From: Acanthococcus lagerstroemiae
Taxonomy: Eukaryota > Arthropoda > Insecta > Hemiptera > Eriococcidae
NCBI GenBank assembly: GCA_031841125.1
Contig: CM063112.1
Span: 59,697,722-59,761,721, forward strand
Length of the DNA stretch: 64,000 nt
Direction: 5' to 3'
The notes beneath the pieces were generated by a model. It saw only the letters and a list, made by a program, of their open reading frames with translations. It was not told the DNA's origin and made no database searches. The position numbers and the translations under genes are program-made. Numbering within the stretch: position 1 is the first letter of the stretch; every line of letters starts with the position of its first letter. Of the stretch, positions 58,092 through 64,000 are shown piece by piece.

Positions 58092-58332
58092 AATTGAAGA
58101 AAAGAATCAAATCTCACATTTGCCATTTTTACTTTAAGGGCGCAAATAGGCAAAATACTGTACACGGGTGCAGGAATATCTTTGCTGCGCTGTGAACGTG
58201 GGATATGTTACACATATATTGCACATTCACAGGCGCAGCAAAGATATTCCTGCACCCATGTACAGCGTTTTGCCTATTTGCACCCTTGAATTAAAATGGC
58301 AAAGGTGAGTTTTGATTCTTTTCCCTTCAATT
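58092..58332. repeat. Long near-perfect hairpin, arms ~105 bp
   Basis: The left arm, 58092-58196, and right arm, 58226-58332, are reverse complements with few mismatches; the best part is GCAGCAAAGATATTCCTGCA. The loop is 29 bp. No target duplication is seen. It could be a MITE, or, if transcribed, a double-stranded RNA source. Confidence 0.85.
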
Positions 58333-59360
58333 TTTTGAACATAAAGACCTTACCTCCCTCTCGGCGGACATAGTCTACAATAAAATCTAAAACTCTTCGC
58401 CGAGTTTCTGTCGGGCTGTCTCCTGTCCAAACGTGCATGAAGTGTAACATTCTTAGCTGAACTCCAACGCTTCAGAGCTCAATTTTATTTTTTGAAATAC
58501 TGAAGCCTCCCTGTGGACTTACATCGTGAGTCAACCCGCTTGCTAACATAAAAGCTAGTTTTGTTTGTGTTGATATCTCTTTTTGCCATCATGTCCATCA
58601 GTGTGGCGGTTTGTTTGTTTGTCTGTCTGTATACTTATGTATTATAGGAAGGTAGGTCTATTCATCTCAGCGCACGCTTATTTGTATATGTGTTTGCCTG
58701 ACTATCATTTCTCCCTATTAAACATGATGAGACAGAGAGGGAAAATCAGAAAGACTGTTTTGACCAACAGGCTAATACTGTAGAAGAGGATGGGGATATT
58801 GACCTTTTACTCGGGGAGCAGTTTCAAACTTTAGAAATTCAGCATCTTTCTCCGTCAGTGTAGGGGATGTGGAGGCGTTGAACTCGAAAAATATTGAAGG
58901 ACATTTTGTAAAAGTTGCACGTAACGGTAAAAATCCCATGATGTGGTGAGACGTATAGCAATGCATGCATGCACGCATGCCAATGTGGCCCCTATGATAC
59001 CGTACCCCCGGCCCCGGAAACTTCCCTTTCGAGTATCGCATCAGTAGCCGGAGGGACGCTTTGAGGCCTAGCACAAGCCTCCATTTCGCCGTGCCGCTTT
59101 TGGTGCGTGTATCCTGCAAGGGTCACCATGAGGTTCCCTGCTGACCAAGGCCCGCGTTCCGAGCACTCGCCTGGAAAAAAAAGTGGATGAAAGCATCGTC
59201 TTACAAAGGAGGATGGATGCCTTCATTAGTCCCCTCCCCCAGCCACACGAACTTAATGATTTTAATGATTTTTTTGATTTTCTTTTTAAACTTTTCGATA
59301 CGTACTATAATGACCATAACATATAATCTTGGAATGTCTTGCTGTTCTCTTACATATGTA
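58333..59360. other. No recognisable gene
   Basis: No supported coding region. A short ATGCATGCATGCACGCATGC-like palindromic stretch lies near 58960-58980. Confidence 0.35.
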
Positions 59361-59555
59361 CAGGCGCGGATTTAGAAAAAGTAGCGGCGGGGGGTGCTCC
59401 CGGAAAAATATTTTATCATAGATGCGTTATTATACATTTGTGACGTGTAATGAGATTACAATTCAACATTTTTGTTCCTTTTTTCATATTATTGCGTTAA
59501 AAATTTCAACCAGGGAGGGCCATGTACCCGATGGCCCCTCTTGGATCCGCCACTG
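59361..59555. mobile_element. Small hAT MITE, 195 bp, perfect 8-bp target duplication
   Basis: Ends CAGGCGCGGATTTAG and, on the complement, CAGTGGCGGATCCAAG. Both flanks read CATATGTA (59353-59360, 59556-59563). No coding capacity. Confidence 0.9.
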
Positions 59556-61361
59556 CATATGTAATGAAGTGGCAATGACGAAACGCCGTTTTATCTGGGC
59601 TTCCAGTTATCCGGCTGACCCAAATCCTCGTTTATGCCTGATAATTGGAAGTCTATATAATTTCGCGGAAATGAAACGAGACAGAAAGAACTAGAGTAAA
59701 AATGTTATGCTTCATTTTTTCCTGTATTCGGCATTTCGGGAGAAGGATGGTCAGCGTACTCTATCTTTCAAGAAAGATGACTGCCAGCGCGCACGTCCCT
59801 GTACTGACTACCATGAGCAGACAAAAAGAATAGTTAAAAGCTAAATTTCAATTAGATGTACACATATTCGCAATTTGGAAGATTTGAGAAGGAACTGGCT
59901 CATCCCCCCGATGTTCCATAAGTAGGCCTTAAGAAAATCTGAAAATTACAGATAGAAAGCAGAAATAGCGGACCCATACATGCAATTTCGAAAAGAAAGC
60001 ACCCAAAAATCATTTACCTCTTCCCCCCCCCCCGAGAAAGCTATTTTAGCATTATGTGTACAAGGTTTTACACTTATTTAGTGTTTTGAAACATAAGTTT
60101 CTCTTTTATAACTTATACCTCTTACCTTACATATTCTAATAATAGAGAACGTATCTGGAAGTTCTTACTTTCTTGGGATTTTGTTTTTTCAGACTCCAAA
60201 CTGAATTTAGCATCCTCATTTCCTTCAATCTTGAGGTTTTTCTTATCCGATATTTGACTTTTACGACTTCGAACTCCATTCAATGCTCGGGTTCTGAATT
60301 TATAAATTTGGTTACTCGTCAAAATATTGTTGTTGTTACTTTTTTCTCTTTTTTCTAGTGAGCATAACCTTTAAAATCACCATTTTCGAAGAGTTGCTGG
60401 AGCTAATCAGTTTGACAATGAGTGGATGAAGGACACGGGGTGAGAATTTTGTGAAATAAGTCCACAGAAGAAATTCTATATAGTTCAACAGCTAGTGGTG
60501 TCTTTATCCTTGTAAATCTAACTAAATTATGATTGTTAACAACTATATAAGCTACCTAAATCACTGGCACATTACTTGATTTCTATATTTTCCGATGAAC
60601 CTCCATGTGCCTCGTCGGATGTAATTTGCATCTTTATATCTTTTTTGGTAATATAAGTTTTCCGGTAGAAATCGAAGAAAAGAACGAAAAGCAAACAAGC
60701 TTGGCCGAAGATCAACCATGACACGTGTCGTGGCACGGAACAGTCGGCGATGATTAATGCGAGCGAATGCGCTCCTACGATAACAAACTGAACCTAAAAA
60801 CCCAGAAAATTAGCAATTCAAATTCCTGTAACATTCTCATTGCCCTAGACCCCAAAATACGAAGCTGTAAGTTGACTTCCGAAATAATGAAAGTAAGGCA
60901 GCCTCCAAACATCCGAGTCCTCCTTGATGCAAGGGCCGTTCCAAAAGTGACTTCACACCTCACCGACCTCACAGCAAACCGTGGAATAAATACCGGAACA
61001 TTCCAGAAAAATCAGGATTCATTGGTGAGGTTATACTCCACTCGTTGACGTAGTCACTCATTCTGTTGAGGAACTTAGCATATTTATTTATAAATTCATT
61101 TTTGTATTCTTTCACCAGAGAACGTTTTATCCAAATTTTAGAATCCGCTGTTGATCGCTGCGATGATCCGTTCTTCCTGTTTCTCATTTATTTATTTATC
61201 AGGTGCTGTATCCTTTGCCGGATGTTGCAATCGCGGTTTCTGACGCGCGATTTTCCGGGGCAGGGTCAGTCGAGGTAGTTTGCCGTTGCTTTCCCAACGA
61301 TTGGTTTAGAGTTTTCCTTCTCTGTGCCGGAGAGTGTGCAATCGCAGTTCTCTTACTAGCC
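59556..61361. other. No recognisable gene
   Basis: Short frames only; the plus frame 60767-61048 has no family signature. Duplicated DNA resumes at 61362. Confidence 0.35.
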
Positions 61362-62475
61362 ACTTACAAACAACTTTGGAGCTGTAAATAGTATTCGTAA
61401 TTGCATAATACAAATTTGGGCTTTGAAGTGAGACCAAATTTTAATAAGAAAATCGTCTCTATTTCATTTTGAATGGCCGAAGAAAATGTGGTTTCCTCTT
61501 CTTTTCGTTTTCACAAAGGGAGGACCCAATTTTTTTGTATCTAAAAAGAAGACGAGAGTACTCCTCGTTCCACAAGATGGATGCTTTTCTTCTTTTTATT
61601 CAATGAAAGCCTTATCATGTTCATAAACGAAGTCTTATAAAACTCTGGAAAATGTCAATCTTTCCGTATTAACTTTCTATTTAAATTAGTTTTCTTCACT
61701 ACTTTGTCGGTCTTGAATTTTCTTGCAGTTCTAGGCATAAATCTCCTTTATCATTTCCTAAAAACGAACTCGTAGTTATTTACGTTCGATGTGTGGGAAG
61801 AAATTTTGTGATCCATGTTGAGAAATACACTCGTATTTTATCAAATTTATTCCTAGGATAGGCAAACCATGATACTCGCATTTATAATAATTTGTCCTAC
61901 TCTCAGTTGCGAAGAAGTCCAATTAAGCTGAAACACCGTGCGATGTTCTCACGCAGTGTTACTAACATTCAGTTTTACCTGCGTGATGTTATGCTACAAC
62001 TACCTGTGTACTTACTGCTGTAAAAATTTAAAAACAGCTACCGGATTGCTACATAATGCTAACAAGCTAAGTTTTCTCCGCTGGTGGCAAATGCTTCTCA
62101 AAGTTGAAATTAATTAGAACTCTGTTACGATCACTTTTAGCGGATGATAATGGAAACATCGACAGTAGACTAAAAGGGGCTGAAATTCTCCACTTGCTTT
62201 AATCATACCGAATCAAATGGTCATCATAACCGCAATACTGGTAATGTACAACGTTGCTGGGTCATTCAAAAGTATACTCACTAGTTATGGAACTGCTATG
62301 CGAGGTAATGCATAATGTATTGGAAATGTTACAATAACTCTTTGGACCAATAAAATATTTATTACCAATTTGAATTGTATAGCACTAAATCAGAATCAAA
62401 GGCAGCCTTCATCCCTGTTTACGGGCATTTGAAGACTCTAACAGAAGCTCTATTGAATAAAAACTGCCAGTTATT
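61362..62475. other. 3' flank of desaturase copy C, duplicated
   Basis: Matches 38380-39294. Unit C carries about 220 extra bases (about 61768-61990) without visible element ends. AATAAA on the minus strand at 62358-62363 corresponds to that of copy B. Confidence 0.6.
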
Positions 62476-63012
62476 TCATTTTTCCGCGTGTTCTTCGGGT
62501 ACTTCCAACAGTAAACTACCATCTCCGTATTTCTGGATATAGGTTCTTACGAGTTCATCTGACGGACTTTTTAAATCATACACCCAACCAATTTTCGCGA
62601 ACAAATTGAGTACAGCAGTCGTCGGATTTGAATGCCAACTACCAAATTCCGATGCTTTATAGTCCCATGGAAAGCAGTGATGGTAATTATGCCAGCCTTC
62701 TCCAATCGTTGCGACAGCAATAGCAGCATTATCCCTGGGCATAATGCGTCTACAAAACCGCAGATTTTCTAGAATTGAGCGTCTTCTTAATGGTACTCAA
62801 ACATGATAAAAGGTTATGTATGCACTTACTTATCATAAGGACGCTGTCCCCATAAATGGGCGAAACTATTCACACTAAACGAGAGGTTTACTATAAGTAC
62901 ATGACGGATTAATGCCAGCGCTATGGAGGAAATCCAGGACTCTTGCCAAAAATAGACCGGTATCATGGTAGGTAATATGTAGGTAAATAATAGCATAAGT
63001 GGCAGGAAATTC
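62476..63012 (-). CDS. Acyl-CoA desaturase copy C, exons 4-5 (3' part)
   Basis: Exons 63012-62830 and 62749-62476 on the minus strand, same lengths (183 and 274 nt) and phases as copy B. Exon 4 ends NSFAHLWGQRPYDK; exon 5 has GEGWHNYHHCFPWDYKASEF with histidine box III, and stops with TGA at 62476-62478. Differences from copy B are few and mostly conservative (I to V, T to S, K to R, K to E near the end; IW to LW at the NSFAH block). Exons 1-3 should lie beyond base 64000. No defect in the visible part. Confidence 0.9.
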
Positions 63013-63184
63013 CTGGAAAGATATTAAAACAAGGAGAAATTAATGAGTTAATCTAAATAGGAATTAGTCCACTCTTTGGAAGGGTGAACAGTACAGGTAT
63101 ATGTACAGCTTGGATGCAAAAGAATGATACCCAGTTTATCCTAAGATTTTCAGTGCAGTATTCTAAAAACAGATTCTTGATAGT

Positions 63185-64000
63185 AATAATTATTGTGATG
63201 ATGATAAGGTTATCAGCCTAACGACCGGTTTGATGCAGCTATCCATTTCTCCCTACCTTGTGCTTGTTCATTCATTTCCAAATGACTCTTCCCTTTGACA
63301 TTCTTGATTATCTGTTGAACATACTGGAATCCTTGCCGACCTACCCAACTTATTTCTTGCACCCTTCCTTCTAACAGCAGTGATATTATTCCTGGGTGCC
63401 TCAAGTTATGCCCTATTATTTTATCTTTCCTCCACGGATAATCTCAAATATCCATTTTACCTCCTACTCTGTCAAGTACTTCCGCATCCGTTCTCTTGAT
63501 ACAAAGTAGTGCCTACAGCAACACATCTTGAAGACTTTTTTTTCTTCTCTTCGCTGGTGTTCCTATGGTCCAAGTTTCACATCCATACAAAGCTACACTC
63601 CAAACGTAAGTTTCCAAAAATAATTCTTTGACTTCCAGATTTATTTTTGATTTGAAAAGATTACTTCTTCAATTGTGCTATTCTACTACTACAAAGAGTG
63701 GTCCGAAAGTCATTGCGCGACGCTCCATATGGACTACTCGCGCAATCTAGTGGAGGCTGGCCAAACTGAAAGTTAGGTCTATTCAATTTCCAGTCGAAAG
63801 AGACCAAAACAAGCGCGCTTGCGTACATAGTCGCCGAGCTACAGCGGTTTGAAGTTAATGTGTTCAGATGTCGCCTACAAGCTAGACGCGTGTTGTACAA
63901 AATGTGCGACTTTAAGAACGGAACAACGGTGGGTGATCCAGTATTGTGTTCGTTGTGGTCTGATATCCGAATACATTAACTTAGAATCGCTGTAGCTCAG
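63185..64000 (-). mobile_element. LINE 3' end and foldback element, unit C copies
   Basis: 63185-63700 matches the LINE C-terminal part at 39985-40470, including the 3' terminus with a short TGATGATG-like tail. From 63705 the foldback element starts at the same LINE position as in unit B and is cut by the window end. Confidence 0.75.

Overview
This window is eukaryotic, AT-rich, intron-containing DNA dense in transposable elements. The protein families (short-exon membrane fatty-acyl-CoA desaturase, animal-type SDR, COQ5-type methyltransferase) and the element types (BEL/Pao, Ty3/gypsy, hAT, pogo-like, RTE-like LINE) point to an arthropod, most likely an insect. The species cannot be named from sequence alone. 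There is no bacterial, CRISPR or operon-like signal.

The backbone is a tandem array of one desaturase locus on the minus strand, cut by the window edges. Copy A has exons 1-3 (2212-3256) and its 3' exons lie before base 1. Copy B is complete (five exons, 39295-45361, 331 codons with every phase matching). Copy C has exons 4-5 (62476-63012) and its 5' exons lie past base 64000. The flanks are duplicated too: about 1-13120 matches 42706-55470, and 38380-40900 matches 61362-64000. The two intervals differ mainly because 13.1-34.1 kb is present only once.

Between units A and B lie the 5' half of a decayed SDR gene (+), a BEL/Pao integrase fragment, a SWIM-finger exon and a diverged COQ5-like gene (-, six exons, 17335-25481, 293 codons, intact). 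The promoter/first-exon segment of the COQ5-like gene is directly duplicated (24749-26728 and 26729 onward), giving a second intact first exon at 27298-27457. A young Ty3/gypsy element (28674-33777, identical 290-bp LTRs) interrupts the second copy. A third, decayed copy of the same first-exon region sits at 52.0-54.7 kb.

After unit B comes the 3' half of the SDR gene (56125-57600). Exons 1-3 survive only in unit A and exons 4-6 only in unit B, so the two units have lost complementary halves. The two other repeats that flank the break (a hAT-like MITE and a LINE relic) are shared.

Mobile elements explain most of the remaining sequence: a 3-kb RTE-like LINE in desaturase intron 3 carrying a nested hAT and a nested foldback element, a 1.3-kb solo LTR, a ~605-bp MITE family inserted independently in each unit, two pogo-like elements with TA target sites, and several small hAT MITEs with 8-bp target duplications. 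The duplicated units act as natural empty-site controls for many of these insertions. A 200-bp open frame near 7.0 and 49.3 kb is almost unchanged between units and may be an unrecognised exon.
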